Part shown: piece after piece, positions 10,783 through 23,260 of the stretch | How positions within the stretch are numbered: the first letter of the stretch is position 1 | Layout of the letters: every line of letters starts with the position of its first letter | Origin: Epiperipatus broadwayi | Taxonomy: Eukaryota; Onychophora; Udeonychophora; Euonychophora; Peripatidae | Assembly (NCBI GenBank): GCA_028023455.1 | Contig: JAQFVV010000013.1 | Coordinates: 5,210,001-5,274,000 of the forward strand | Length of the DNA stretch: 64,000 bases | Direction: 5' to 3' | The notes under the pieces: model-generated | The model's database searches: none | What the model saw: the letters and a program-made list of their open reading frames with translations, nothing else | What the model was told of the DNA's origin: nothing | Made by a program: the position numbers and the translations under genes

Positions 10783-10985
10783 TTTGCTACAATGGCCGCT
10801 TGAATGGCATCATCCATTTACATACGAAAACACGCTATAATTAGACAGGTTTGATACAATTATAGCGGAGAAAGGCTCATAATTTATTATAAAATGTTTT
10901 ATTAATTTTCAGTCAATTTTTAATTATATTCGCTATAATATTCGTATGTGGATGGATAATTTAAACCTTGGAATAGCGGCAAAAT
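10783..10985. mobile_element. MITE with ~60-bp imperfect TIRs
   Basis: Left arm tttgctacaatggccgct ... catccatttacatacga ... cgctataatt pairs with the right arm, which on the complement reads ttttgccgctattccaag ... catccacatacga ... atagcgaatataatt. About 200 bp in all, no ORF. Confidence 0.65.
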
Positions 10986-11439
10986 GATTTATATATATAT
11001 ATTTAAGTTAAAATAAAAAAGATATACTATAATGTAAAATGTTTTCTTTAAATTATATTTAACGGTTTTCTGATTTAATGTTTTACATATATAATTGAAA
11101 CTAAAGTATTTTCTTTAAATTTGTTTTTTTTTAATAATAAACAAATAATATTGTAAGAACAAATATGTTAAAAGTTATTTATTTCAGTAAAATAAAAATC
11201 ATCCGTTTGTAATTAAAAATGAGAATTTTGTGTAAACAAGATATCAATTAGTGACTGCACCCCGGGTAAAAAGTAAAATCTGTTTTCTGATTGATTTTTG
11301 TTTGCAACAAAAGACTTTTTCATTAAATCAGAATACCGTTCCTTCTGCTAAGTAATAACACCTGAAAAGGAATTTAATTAATGAAAATGAATCAAATTAT
11401 ATAGTTTATATATTTTGATACATTTTTTTTAAGGAAATT
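10986..11439. other. No gene recognised
   Basis: AT-rich, no ORF or repeat that I can support. Confidence 0.5.
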
Positions 11440-11960
11440 AAATATAACACCTCGGAGATTTTATCAGTTGTTGTAGAAATTGAATTATATTATTTTGCTT
11501 TAATTAAAAGTCAATTGGTCCCGAGGCTTACGAAATTCCAGAAAGGTGTTAAAGCTTAGTCGGAATATATAAATAGGCCTTATTTTAAGCGGGAAGGGAG
11601 AATCCATCTTGCTTTTGAAGAGAGTTAACATCAGAAGTCAAAATTGTTAATTTTACCATGTCTGGCTAAAGTCAGGCAAGAATTGCTGCAATTCCCGTGA
11701 TGGAACGCCGAGTTCAATCCATCAAATGCCGAAGCAACAACCACACCAAATAAAAGATGTCATAAGCCGCTAAAAGAACTTGCCTTCGTTCCAACACCAT
11801 TTTAAATCGTCTCCCAACTGAATAAGAACATGCCATAAGCCGCCAAAGAACTCACCTTCGTTCCAGCTCGAATATCTCCAGTTCATCTACAGGAGAACTG
11901 TTTTAATATTTAAAATCGCAGAGCTCTGTAAATTTCAAAAACAGTCATTGTTTCTTCAAA
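11440..11960 (+). promoter_or_regulatory. Promoter-like, possible solo LTR or 5' exon
   Basis: This island is richer in G+C than its surroundings. It has a TATA box (tatataaa, 11566-11573) preceded by an inverted pair, aacacctcgg at 11447 and ccgagg...aggtgtt near 11521-11550. A 73-bp period tandem pair follows, starting at 11757 and 11830 (atgycataagccgc and ccttcgttcca shared). It ends near aaaacag|gttag, which would serve as a splice donor. Either a solo LTR or the 5' untranslated exon of a gene; no coding sequence seen. Confidence 0.35.
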
Positions 11961-12654
11961 ACAGGTTAGCTAACCATATCATTGAACTTTCTCGCTAAAT
12001 TGTTTCTGAAATAATATTTAAATGAAATACTTTTTGCTAATTTTTCCTTAATTCAATAGTGTAAACTGTCTAAATTGTTTCCTAAAATAATATTTTAATT
12101 CTAGAAAATGTAATACTTTTGCAAATTTTTCTTTATTAATTAATATTTTGCTATATAATTTAATCACTGCAATTATATTTTGCTTTTCTTTTGCTTATTT
12201 TATTTATTATTAGTTATGCCTATGTTTCGAAACGGCGTGCATTTAATTATAGAATATGTTTTTAAACATATAAATTTAAATTATTTATATAGCGTCATTT
12301 CGTGCGCTGTTTCGAAACCCAAATTCATATTTTTGTCATTTAGTAAATTAATTAATATAAATATAAAATGTGGCTTTTCAACCTTTATTTATTATGTTAC
12401 TAAAGATTAAACTAGCCTGGAGTGCAATCATAAGTATATTTTTTTAGTAAAGTATTCGTAAGTCCCTTATTAAATATACTTTTCCTCCTTTTTAAAAGTT
12501 TAGTAGTTATAGATAACTAAAGAGATTGAACGGGATAAAGTAAAGTTTGTATATATTCCCGTCAGTAGCATATACATATTTCTCATGCTACAGAAGAGTT
12601 GGCTCTTTTGATCAAGCTGATGAACTGGTGTTCATTTAATATATGATATTTAAT
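11961..12654. other. No gene recognised
   Basis: AT-rich. A 76-codon ORF at 12180-12410 is hydrophobic and motif-free. Between 12222 and 12320 two tgtttcgaaac-type palindromes face each other and may mark a small inverted-repeat element. Confidence 0.45.
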
Positions 12655-13085
12655 TTATAATATCCTTCGGCTTGGCGGATGTGAAACTTATTTAGATTTC
12701 CTCGTTGTGCTGTTTTTTTATACATATATAAGATGGAGCCACGGCGTTGCCAGCACATCTCTTATGGGTAGTGCAGTAGCGAAGTCTGAGCTACGGGCCA
12801 GATTAGCACGTAAGTCCCCCGCCTCTGAACCAAATAAAGGTTCCCCATTAGCAGCATGACGACCGGTTATTGGGTAAACCGTTGTTTGTCACAAAAACCC
12901 TAAAACTATTCTTCCATCCGCAGAGCCACTTTATTATTATATTTTACTTGTGCCTAGCGTATTAGTAAAATCGTTATAGCCAACTCTCCCTCCCTAAAAT
13001 GCAGTCTTCGGCGTTGATCCGAAGCATTCTTGAAAATCCGTTCGATATTAAGCTATCTGGGATGCTTTATAAGCCCATAGTTAAT
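12655..13085 (+). promoter_or_regulatory. LTR-like fragment: TATA box, then AATAAA
   Basis: A G+C-richer island. A TATA box (tatataag, 12725-12732) is followed ~105 bp later by a polyadenylation signal (aataaa, 12833-12838), the spacing of an LTR U3-R unit. A small stem (gaac...gttc) encloses the AATAAA. No partner LTR, PBS or coding sequence is seen, so a solo LTR is the best guess. Confidence 0.35.
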
Positions 13086-13317
13086 ATATAAATTGATTAT
13101 AGTCAGATGTATTAAGTTTCACTCCAGACTTGGTTTGATTTTACGTAAAAGAGCCACTCGAACTGATTATCAAAGGGCATAACTGGTAAAAGTTAATGTA
13201 GTGATTAGTTGTATAGCAGGATATTTGGCTCCATTGAATCATAGCCACAAACCTATTTTGCCAACAACAATTTGTCAATAAATATATTTTAATTCATCAT
13301 ATATCAGTTTCTGTCAG

Positions 13318-13451
13318 AATATGGGAAGACTTAGAGTGGGGAATGGAATTAATAAAGTGGCTAACAGGTTTATCTGGCACAGTTGCTGAGATATTCTTGA
13401 CTTCGTTTAAGGAGAAGCCAAATACATCACATCACACCACATCACATCACC
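13318..13451 (+). mobile_element. 5'-truncated CR1-like LINE copy, 3' end only
   Basis: Matches the 3' terminus of the minus-strand LINE at 31855-31970: gtggctaacaggtttat, agttgctgaga and gacttcgtttaagga-type sequence all align. It ends in an acatcacatcac-type pentamer array (13424-13451), the 3' tail of the family. Severe 5' truncation is typical of LINE insertion. Confidence 0.85.
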
Positions 13452-13546
13452 ATTAAATTCACAATCTAAAATTTCTTATCTTAAATGGTAAATGGTACCA
13501 GTATAATGCTAACTTTCACCAGTATTCATCTGCTACTTTACATATA

Positions 13547-14420
13547 CACCTGGGTCTCTTTTTATGCGGACTTATTTAACATGATTTCGAAGTTACGCAA
13601 TTCGTGTTTCGCCCGGAAGTCAATTTCTGATAATGCACTATTACTTTAAATAATAAATTTCACGCACTTACGTTATATTGAAAGTAATCGCACATTATTG
13701 GAATTCGATTTTCATCTTAGTAATTTCAATATTTTCAGTGCTTTATAATAGTAAGATTTTATGCAATAATGAAATTAAAATCATGATTTCCACATTTTAT
13801 GTATACACATATTAAATTTTACACATTTATAATGTAAATTTGTTCAAACATCATGTGTGTTAATTTTGCATTTTAAATCACATTGTTTTTGCTTTTTAAA
13901 AAAGAACGTAATCAATTATTATTTTCTTATTAATGACACTAATCATTAACGTGCTCTTAAATTCCAACGAGAGCTAAATGGTTGTATACGTCTGGATATC
14001 GCAAGCTTCGTAAACAATTAATAAAATCATCGTCTCAAAGATTAATTACTAATTATGTTGTCACCAGAAAATCATAATAATTAAAACATGTATAAAAAAT
14101 GTAAATTACTGTACTGTAAATTATGCATAAAAATATATTATTTTGAATAAAATTAAATATTATAGTTAAAAAAAGTTTGTTTTGTGTATCAATTTTTTTC
14201 AAATTTGAAATTTTTTATTAGTCATATTTTATTTCCTTATTTTTTTTTTTTGCGCAAATTTTAAAGTAATTTTACATTGGTGCTTTACTTTTACGTGAAT
14301 TTTGAAAAATCACAGACCGCACCCCCCCTTTTTCAATGTAAGTTATGTCTATTTTTGCGCGATTTTGTTTGCGCGTGTTTTCTGAGGAACCTATTTATCG
14401 CGTAAAACGAGACCCAGGTG
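13547..14420. mobile_element. Non-autonomous TIR transposon with TA target site
   Basis: 874 bp. The left end cacctgggtctc is the exact complement of the right end gagacccaggtg, and similarity continues into a ttttacgcg-type inner stretch. TA flanks both sides (13545-13546 and 14421-14422), the duplication made by Tc1/mariner/pogo-type transposases. No transposase ORF is present. A partial relative lies at 10537. Confidence 0.85.
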
Positions 14421-14422
14421 TA

Positions 14423-17400
14423 TACAAAATTTAAACTTTACAGGGAAAGGATCTCTCAACACCTTTTTGCAGAGTCCTCAAACATTATTATCTTTATTAT
14501 ATGTCTTTTAGATCCAAAAGAACCTTGAGACTCCTATTAATTTTCTTATAAGATGCTGAATCAATCTTTTATTTTATTCATAATACTATACGATTATATG
14601 ATTGAGATAATGGTGAATAATAAAAGAACTGTAAGGCTACAAAATAAATAAATAATATTTTGTTACAAATCAATTATTATTATAATCTGGAATTAAATAT
14701 AAAATTAATCTTTAAGGCTATGTTTTATAATTAACTTTTTACAAATGAACATTCATGAAACCCATAGAATAAATAAAAATGGTATATCAATAGGTGATAA
14801 ATCAAGAGCATAATGTGGTATATTCACATGTATATACTTTCCCAGCCTATTCCTAAATACTGTCATGAACCATATAATAATAATCTATATCAATAATATA
14901 GTTGGCTACTCATATCAAAACCAAGTCAGTTGTGCGTGTATAAATAATACTCCAGAACTTATTATTAATAGTAAGCAAATGTAACATGAATTCTGGTCAT
15001 GCAAGTCTACAATGCTTGCTCACATGGACATTACCATCTAACTCATCATTTCAATACATATTCAATTTTAATGCTGGGAAATCTCATCATCATATACATA
15101 AATAATTAAGGCACATACTTCAAAATATTTAAATTTCTTACAAAAAAATATTTTTAGACATTTACTCATAATTTAATTCAAAAGACAGTGATTCTATCAT
15201 TATATTAATGAATAGTGCAGTGAATGGATGATAGTAGACTTTGGAAAAATAACATTCATATGATTAGCAAAAATTGAATTCTGCTTAATGGCACATAATA
15301 ATAATAGTAACAAAATAAAAATATCACTTGAAATCACAATTCAAAAATTAATATAACATATTTATTTAGTATTAAGTAAAAAGGATAATATTTATTTATA
15401 ATCAAATATAGAAAATTTAAAAAAAATTATATAAAACATATAATATTTCTTGTTATTCTTCCAATGCTCAGAATGATGTACAACATACTGTGATTTATTG
15501 TTTAACAATAAAAAATATATTAGAAAAAAATATTACATTTGATTTTGTATATATATTATATGTATTTGAATTTCTACCTTCTAGATTCCATCAAGATTAA
15601 AATATGAAACTCAATATTTTTCATTAATTATGTGATAATTTCAATAGTTTATCCCATGCTATTCACCTTTGTAGACTAGATCTATCATATATGTTGCTAA
15701 CTTAAAAGTCATTCAGTGTATATATTTATCTTAACAAACTCTCTAAAAATAGCAGAGTACTTAATATTAGTTTTTAAAAAAATTATTTATTAGTTAGGAT
15801 TTCACGTTATTCTTACTAATTATTAATTTACCTTCACTCAAACATTTAGCAACAATTTTTTTAAACGTTTTTAATGAGGTTGGAAAATTGGTTTGTTCAT
15901 TGGTATGTTAATTTGTAAACTTTTGAATTTTTTTAAGTTAAAAAGAAATTTAAAAATTGAGGTTTAATACATTTAAATTCAATAAAATTGCTTGTAATTC
16001 AGTATACAACTATTTAATACCAGGTTAATCCATATGGAACACTAATCTTTTCAGTAGATCATCTAGTTGCTTAGATATGAAACAGAGGGCAGGAAAATAT
16101 TGAATATTTTGATATTTAAAATTCTTTTTAGAACTTTCATTTGTTTTAAATAAGGCTTGTGAAAAGATAGTATAAAGATTTTTTTTAAAGTAGTAAGAAA
16201 ATTTGTTTATAATATAGTATTGTTAAGTTTTTTTAAAAAAAAAATACATTTTTTTCTAATAAAAAAAAATGTCAATAACAATTTTAAACAAAAGTTACTT
16301 ACTGATTTTTATATATATGCAATTGTCATTAAAAGCCAGTCAACTCTTAGACAATCCCAATATCATTAACAATCAATAATTTCAAAATATCCCAACATTA
16401 TTAATGGTCCAATATATTTATATAGACACTAAAGATTGTAACTTGATCATAGAGATTGAATTTGATATAAAGAAGTTTAAGTAAACCTCTTTAAACAGAT
16501 AAATATAACTGGTTCTGAATGCAAAATAAAAAATAATCAATAACATTACAAACTGCAATTATAATTATGTGCACATACTAAATATGATATATACATAAAA
16601 GTATTACATACACTATACATGTGAACTTGATTTAAAGTAAAATTAATTATATGTAATAAATGAAGTTCACTTACAATAAGAGTTTTGATAAGCTTTTTTT
16701 TAAAAAAATAATAATTTCCAATTAAAATCAAAAATGTTGACTCTTTTCACTTAGAAGAATATTTCATATTTTTAATCATTTATATACATATATATTATTA
16801 TGTACACCTACTAAATATGATATACATAAGGAATATACATTTTAACTTATAACAAAAAATATCAAGTGATATATATATTATAAGGATACATTTAAACCAA
16901 CCACAAAAATCATCATACCTGCATCCATCTTAAAAATTAAATCTATCAATATAATCAAAAGCACGTTATTAATTATGTATTAATAATTTTGTGTAAAATT
17001 GTCAGTTAAAATTATATCCATGTCAATACAGACATATATGTATACCAAACCCATAAATGCAAGCAAGCAAAAATCTAAAAAAACAGAAGTAAAAAATATT
17101 AATGTTAAATTCTTTTTGTTTATTAATCCAGCATAAAATTCTATAAAAATCAAAATGATATCAACAATGAAAATAAAAGCATGAATTTGAAACTCATGCA
17201 TCAATAAATCAAACAAAAGACAACATAGAACAACTTGGTTCTTTTTAAGAAAAAACAAAAGCAAATAAATTACATCATCAAAAAAAAATCAATTTTTCAT
17301 CTTAACTATCCTCAATATTAAAAGTTCATAAGCCACTATAATTGCAACTTGAGAAAGTTGATTAAAGAACTCATCACAAATTCCATAAAGCTTATATTAT

Positions 17401-20400
17401 AATCCAAGTTATAAGCTAGGAAAAAATAAATTATGCATGGCTAGGAAGTGAGAAAACATTGTGGAGATGGAGCTGCACATCATGCAACCAAGAGTTTCTG
17501 ATATGATTATCATTTAAAATTAACATTCATGATGACCATGCTAACAAAAAAATCTAAAATGCACTACAGTCAAATGAAGAAATTATCTCAGTACAGGAAA
17601 GATAGTTTATAAAAGGAGTCACCACTGTGAAGATCCAAATGGTGACTGAATACCATGACATAATCTACCATCCAGTTAATGCAAAGGAACTTCCTTAAAG
17701 GCAAAGATACTCGGATGTTCTCCAATATGAACTATAATATTTTGAACTGGCTAGACTACACTGGATTAATATCTCATGTTATGTTTTATAATTTTTTTTA
17801 TTTTGCTTGTGAAATTGATTTTTCTTTTGAAAGAGAATCAATCCATCCAATCATCAATTAGTCTATAGGGAAGGAGTGTCATCAATTATATTAATTTTTC
17901 ATTTAATAATAAAATATAGGTGCAGACTCCCAAGCTTGCTTGCTAATAGATGCATTAATCTACTGACTTGAAAGGTGAAACTTTGTTCTTATATAATATT
18001 AACTGCTTACACTTTGACAGTTACAATATTTAATGTTAAATATTCAATTAATTTAATTATTAATTATTTACAATTCAGAATGTGTGACTAAACCCTTGAA
18101 TGATTGGTCTGTTCTATCATAGATCTACATGACAACAGAATAGGAGGGGGCTCAGAATTTAAAAGCAACTCTCAACAAATCACAAAATATTGACAGACAG
18201 ATAGGAAATTAATGACCAAATGAGGACAGGAATTACTTAGCAAAAAGTTAATTGTTAAAATATAGTTTTTAAATTGTCTTCGATGTAAAATTGAGATTGT
18301 TAAATCAGAATGGACAATGACTGACCATGGATCAAAGGTATGGATTAGTAAATAGTTAATGAATATAAATGAAGGATGATCATGCCTAAAAAATCATTAA
18401 ATATTAAACATACACCATTTTTGTTATAAAACAATCATGAATAAAAAACAACATCAAAATTAATTTGTTAAACATTAAATATTAAATTAAAGTGTTTTTC
18501 GTTTGATTTTTTCTATTTTCCAATTAATCACATAATATGCATATCCAAAGTATGTCAGACACAAAATGGTCATATCTTGAAATAGAGTACTGCACATTCT
18601 TCCTGAGTTTGAACTGTGTCATAATGTGGATCAAGAAGAGGTAAAGTAAGAGAAGTTATACAAGTGTGACTTCCATCCAACATAATCAGTAATCATCATG
18701 ACCACTTCATAAAACTTAGATAAATCATCAGATAACTGACTTGCCATATCAAGTTTAATGCCCTACCTGGAAGACCAAATGGGTGACCATAATTAAATAT
18801 ACCTCTCGTGGAGAAAAAGACCATCCCATTACCCTGGCATAGTTAATCATTGGGCTTGAAACACACATCAATAGTGCAATAAAATATGCATCCTGTTACA
18901 TATGGCATGCAACAATTGAGCTATTTTGTTTTCCTATTGCACATTTTCAATGTTGCAATATTTCATTCCATTACAATATATATCAATTATAAATGTCCAG
19001 TCAATTTAAAGTATAATATAATTTTGAAATTTTATTTACTGTGCCAATACTAAAAAGTTAAAAATAATAGAGCTAATTTTTTAAAAATAATAAATGCTTT
19101 TATTTACTATGTGCTAAAAAGAAAAAAAATTGTTTCTTCGACCACAATTGTAGTTTTTAGATTTAACTGAAATTTAAGCATGGGAAGGGGATCCTTTTTT
19201 TTTTAGTGCACAGTAAATAAAAACATTTAATATAATTTTTTTTTAAAAATCTCTCTTATTTTTAAAGAGAATTTAAGCTATGTAGAGACTAGCTGCTTAA
19301 AGGATATTGATTCTCAATTCTATATTTTTGTACATATGGATATTTTTAAAATATGAAAATAAACAAACAAAAAAAATTAAACAATCAAGATAGTAAGATC
19401 TTTGCCAAATATGATAAATAAAATCTGCATGTTAGCAGATAATAATTCAAGACCTTAAATTTGTTAATAATGCTTACAAATTTTTATCAGGTTTATGAAG
19501 GAATTGACAGTAACCAATTCAGAGTGATAAAACTATGTTTAAAAAAAGCACACATACAATCAAAACAATACATAACTCAGACAAATTATTACAGAAATAT
19601 TGTTAATTCCATTACAATTCAAATCTCAAAACTGTAACTGAAAAATTAAAAAAAATATAGACAACTTAAATTTCAAAATAAAAAATATGTAAAACTTAAG
19701 GCAGTGATACTACATCTTTAAAAACAAGTATCTTACAATTAGATGTTACTAAAATAAAGATTTAAAACTTGTCCAGAAAATACTAGTTACTTAAAATGCT
19801 TTAGGACAGATGAAGTATATTGCAACTATCATATTTAAGTTGAAACATGTCTATCTCTCTCCTCTGTAGGTATTCACACTCCCAGCCATAACACATATTA
19901 CTATCAGTTCCATTCATAAGGTACTCAATCTATTTTTAAGACAATAAAATACTTCAACTATCTTAATGAATTTATAGAAGTGATCACCGCTCTTATATAA
20001 TGAGTTCTTAGCTACAATTGCTTTAAGATATTTAAATAATTGTACATATGCGATTTTTTCGCATGCGTTAGTGAAGCTGTAATTATATTATAATGTTTAA
20101 TATGCCTGCTTAGTGCTTTTGAGATTTAGTATTCTAATCTCATACTCATAATAAATAAATATAAATTTTTATGATTTAAGAATGATTTCTGGTAACCCCA
20201 TGTGCGAAAACCCTAGATTCTTTTCTATAATGATAAAAGTGAAGTTCTAGTAGATGTATATCAAAGATGTCTAGTATTTCATCCATTTTCATATGCAGAT
20301 ATGCTTGTTTTACTTTAATTTCCTTCATTACTGCCAAGAAGTAACATTTTCCTACTGAATTAACAAAGGAATGATCATTTAGTTGGATACAATTAAAATT

Positions 20401-21317
20401 TTGGTTTACTGTTATAGTCTGCCATTCATAGTTTTAGTGCAGAATACCTTTAATTTGTTGTTTTCACTTATTATAAATAAACTTACTAATTTAACTTATA
20501 AAACCAGTTTTATTAATCTTGAATTATTATATAATTTAAAGGTGAGAAGAGTTGACAACAAAATGTGTGATCCACCTCACACATACACACATATATATAC
20601 TGCCATGTGAAATAGAACTCACAAATACAGAAAGATATATTACAATAGACAAACAAGACTTCTAGCATAAAATATAATAAATAGGTATAGAATTTTTAAT
20701 CAATAAATCCAATGCCATTAATATTCTGCACACATCTGAAAAACCAGTTCAGAGACTTGAAATCCAGTGGCTGCTAGAAGACAATAGTTTTACTAAAAAA
20801 AAGAAATGAGAGAAAAAAGGGGAGGTCTCAAGACCTGTACTGCTTCAATTGACAATTGAAATTTTCCATATGGCCTCCAGTGATGCTGAGAGTACAGTAT
20901 TTGATCTGTAACCAACTGGTCTGATCAAATGGAATTAATAGATCTCTAGTAAATAAACTACCCACCACAGAATCAAATTTCATTACCAAACTAACAATTC
21001 ATTTCTATGAACTATATATAAATACTAACCAAAATACAGTATTTACAAACATCACACTTTCTTTCATTTGCTCATTCAAGCCCACAAAGATTGGTTTATA
21101 ATACGTAAATTAGGAATACCATTTATTATTAATAACACTATACAAACACATACACACACACATGCAATTTGTACAGCTTAAAATAAAATGTTATGGTATA
21201 AAAAAGGGACGGATTATATATAGATAAAAAAAAATTGTACAATCTTTGTTTTAATTTTGTTGTCTTCCTTCTTTTATGCCTTTCTTTTATTTTATATTTG
21301 TTTATTTTTTAAAATCC
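14423..21317. other. 6.9 kb with no gene recognised
   Basis: Uniformly AT-rich with many homopolymer runs. ORFs of 60-94 codons (16546-16731, 16980-17264, 17679-17861, 20383-20610) are hydrophobic or Lys/Asn-rich and carry no motif. A small hairpin (atgcga ... tcgcat) lies near 20048. May be intronic DNA. Confidence 0.5.
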
Positions 21318-21395
21318 TGTGTGGATTATTGCAGTGGTTAAGTGGTAGACTTGAAAGTTAAAAAATCATGGATTGCAACCCAATTGTCTAACCTT
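21318..21395 (+). repeat. tRNA-like / SINE-head-like sequence
   Basis: attgcagtggttaagtggta resembles an RNA polymerase III A box (TRGCNNAGYNGG) and is followed ~35 bp later by ggattgcaaccc, a poor match to a B box (GGTTCGANTCC). The cloverleaf is not intact. A decayed tRNA-derived SINE is possible, and chance is not excluded. Confidence 0.25.
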
Positions 21396-22407
21396 TTTCC
21401 ATTACAAGTATAACATATGACTTCCTAAATTACAAACCACTTAATTATATATACATATTTTCTTAATATCATTTATATATCTATATTAGGAAAAAGTTGT
21501 TGTTTAGGATAATGTGATCATTTGATCATAGTTTGCAATGTAAAACTTCACTTCAATCTGCATACAAAAAATACAATCAGCAAAATATATTATAATTAAT
21601 AGAATGCCATTCAGACAAATACCATGAATTAATGATAATACAAATGATTGATCATTGTCTAACTTAAATCTAATTAATAGAAACATCACCACCATAGGTG
21701 ATTTAAAATGAGACAATTCCACACACTATTTTAAGGCAAAATTTCCACATACTAATTCCTTAACTTGCAAAAGTACTAGTTTTATCATTTAAAGTCTTAA
21801 TTTATATCAGTTTTTTTCCATTGGAAAAATTAATCATGCAAGATAAGGTAATGTTCAGTGATGGGTAAAATGAAATGATTATCAAATATGAATTACAGCA
21901 AGGAATAATTTTGGTCCAAGAGCAGACTGTTAACCTGTGTAGAGCCAGATTAAGTTATTATTATTAAAATTGATATTAATCTGAAAGTGATGGAAAAGTA
22001 ACAACAGATGTATATCAGGTTAAAGATTATCAATTATACTATAACCTTAAACAGTAAATATACTGGAATGGAAATTTGAATATGATAAAAGAATTCATGA
22101 TGAAAAGTTATTATACTTAACAGTAAAAACATGGAGAGCTTTATAAAGTTAACATTAAGACATCGAAATAAAAAAAAGGTTTATACTTGAAGGAATAAAA
22201 ATCAAAAAATTAATGCATTAAATAAAGATTTATTTATTGAGAATTCATATATTTATTTTAGTTTGCATAAACAGAGTATTACTTTAAGAAAAAATATATA
22301 AAATATAAAAACTTTAGGTAAACCAAGAAAATTGTAAATGTTAAATAAAGTAACACAACTATCAGATTAAAATTTGATAAACAATTTATGTATAATATTA
22401 CAAAATT
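21396..22407. other. No gene recognised
   Basis: AT-rich. The 72-codon minus ORF at 21504-21722 is motif-free. Confidence 0.5.
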
Positions 22408-23260
22408 TCCAACAGTTGCCTCATGGGTCTTCCTCTCAGTGGAGTCATTTCCAGCTTCTACCTCAAATATTTTGAAAAAATAGTGATCCCACCATATACT
22501 GAATATGTGAATGACATCTTCATTACAGGACTAGAATCGGCTATTCAAGATATCAAAACAAATCTCCAAAGGCAATCAGTATTATGATTCACAGTGGAAT
22601 GGGAAGACTCCCATCAATATCTTGAATACCTTGATCTACTAATGCACCATGACACATCCACCTTCATTATCCCATATACCTTAAACCAATAGAAGTCCAT
22701 GACTTTATGCATCCAGAATTGACCACATCTCTTACTCAACATTTCTATCTCAAAATTACTCTCTATGTAAATATGAATTTACCCAAAAAACTAACATAGA
22801 ATCATATATTAAAGATCTCACTTCTATTGGTTTTAGACATCGATAAATAAGAAAATAAAGCAAATTTTACAGTAAGCTTAATTCTAACCTGATGACAGGC
22901 CATGGTTACTTTTACCATATATCCCTACACATACCAAAACATTCAATAAAATATTTTCGCCTACTTACTGCCTCACTTTTTGCACCTCCTTTCTACTAAT
23001 AGACTCTTGAACAACTCAAAAGACAGACTCGAACCTGATCTCATTCTTTGCACAATATATCAAATCCATGCTCACAAATAAGATGCAAATCTATTTATTA
23101 TGAGGAATCCCAGGCATCTTTGTCTACATGAGTGTCGCAGTACCAATATGCATACAAAAAAGCTGCAGCCAAGCCAAAGTATAGCTCAGTCTTTTTTGAG
23201 CATCAAAAATCCATAGGACATCTCTTCATTCTATCCTCTGCAGCCATTCAATATATTGAG
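22408..23260 (+). pseudogene. Penelope-like element relic (RT + GIY-YIG)
   Basis: Penelope-like elements encode a single protein with a reverse transcriptase and a C-terminal GIY-YIG endonuclease. Conceptual translation from 22411 gives LMGLPLSGVISSFYLKYFEK, matching the RT block GLPMGSPLSG. It is followed by YTEYVNDIFITG, the catalytic YVDD box with D changed to N, then VEWEDSHQYLEYLDLLM, the typical block ending in a LDxLI-type motif. Thumb-like ESYIKDLTSIGFRHR follows near 22790-22850. At 22990-23230 NNSKDRLEPDLILCTIYQI and, one frame away, FFEHQKSIGHLF resemble the start (GxIYxI) and end (HxxxxGH) of a GIY-YIG domain. In-frame stops and frameshifts make it dead. Only the 3' half or so is recognisable. 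Confidence 0.75.

Noticed and set aside
12725-12910. Small structured RNA gene downstream of the 12.7-kb TATA box
   Set aside because: The sequence has short stems but matches no snRNA, tRNA or 7SK-type pattern that I can support; an LTR R region explains it better.
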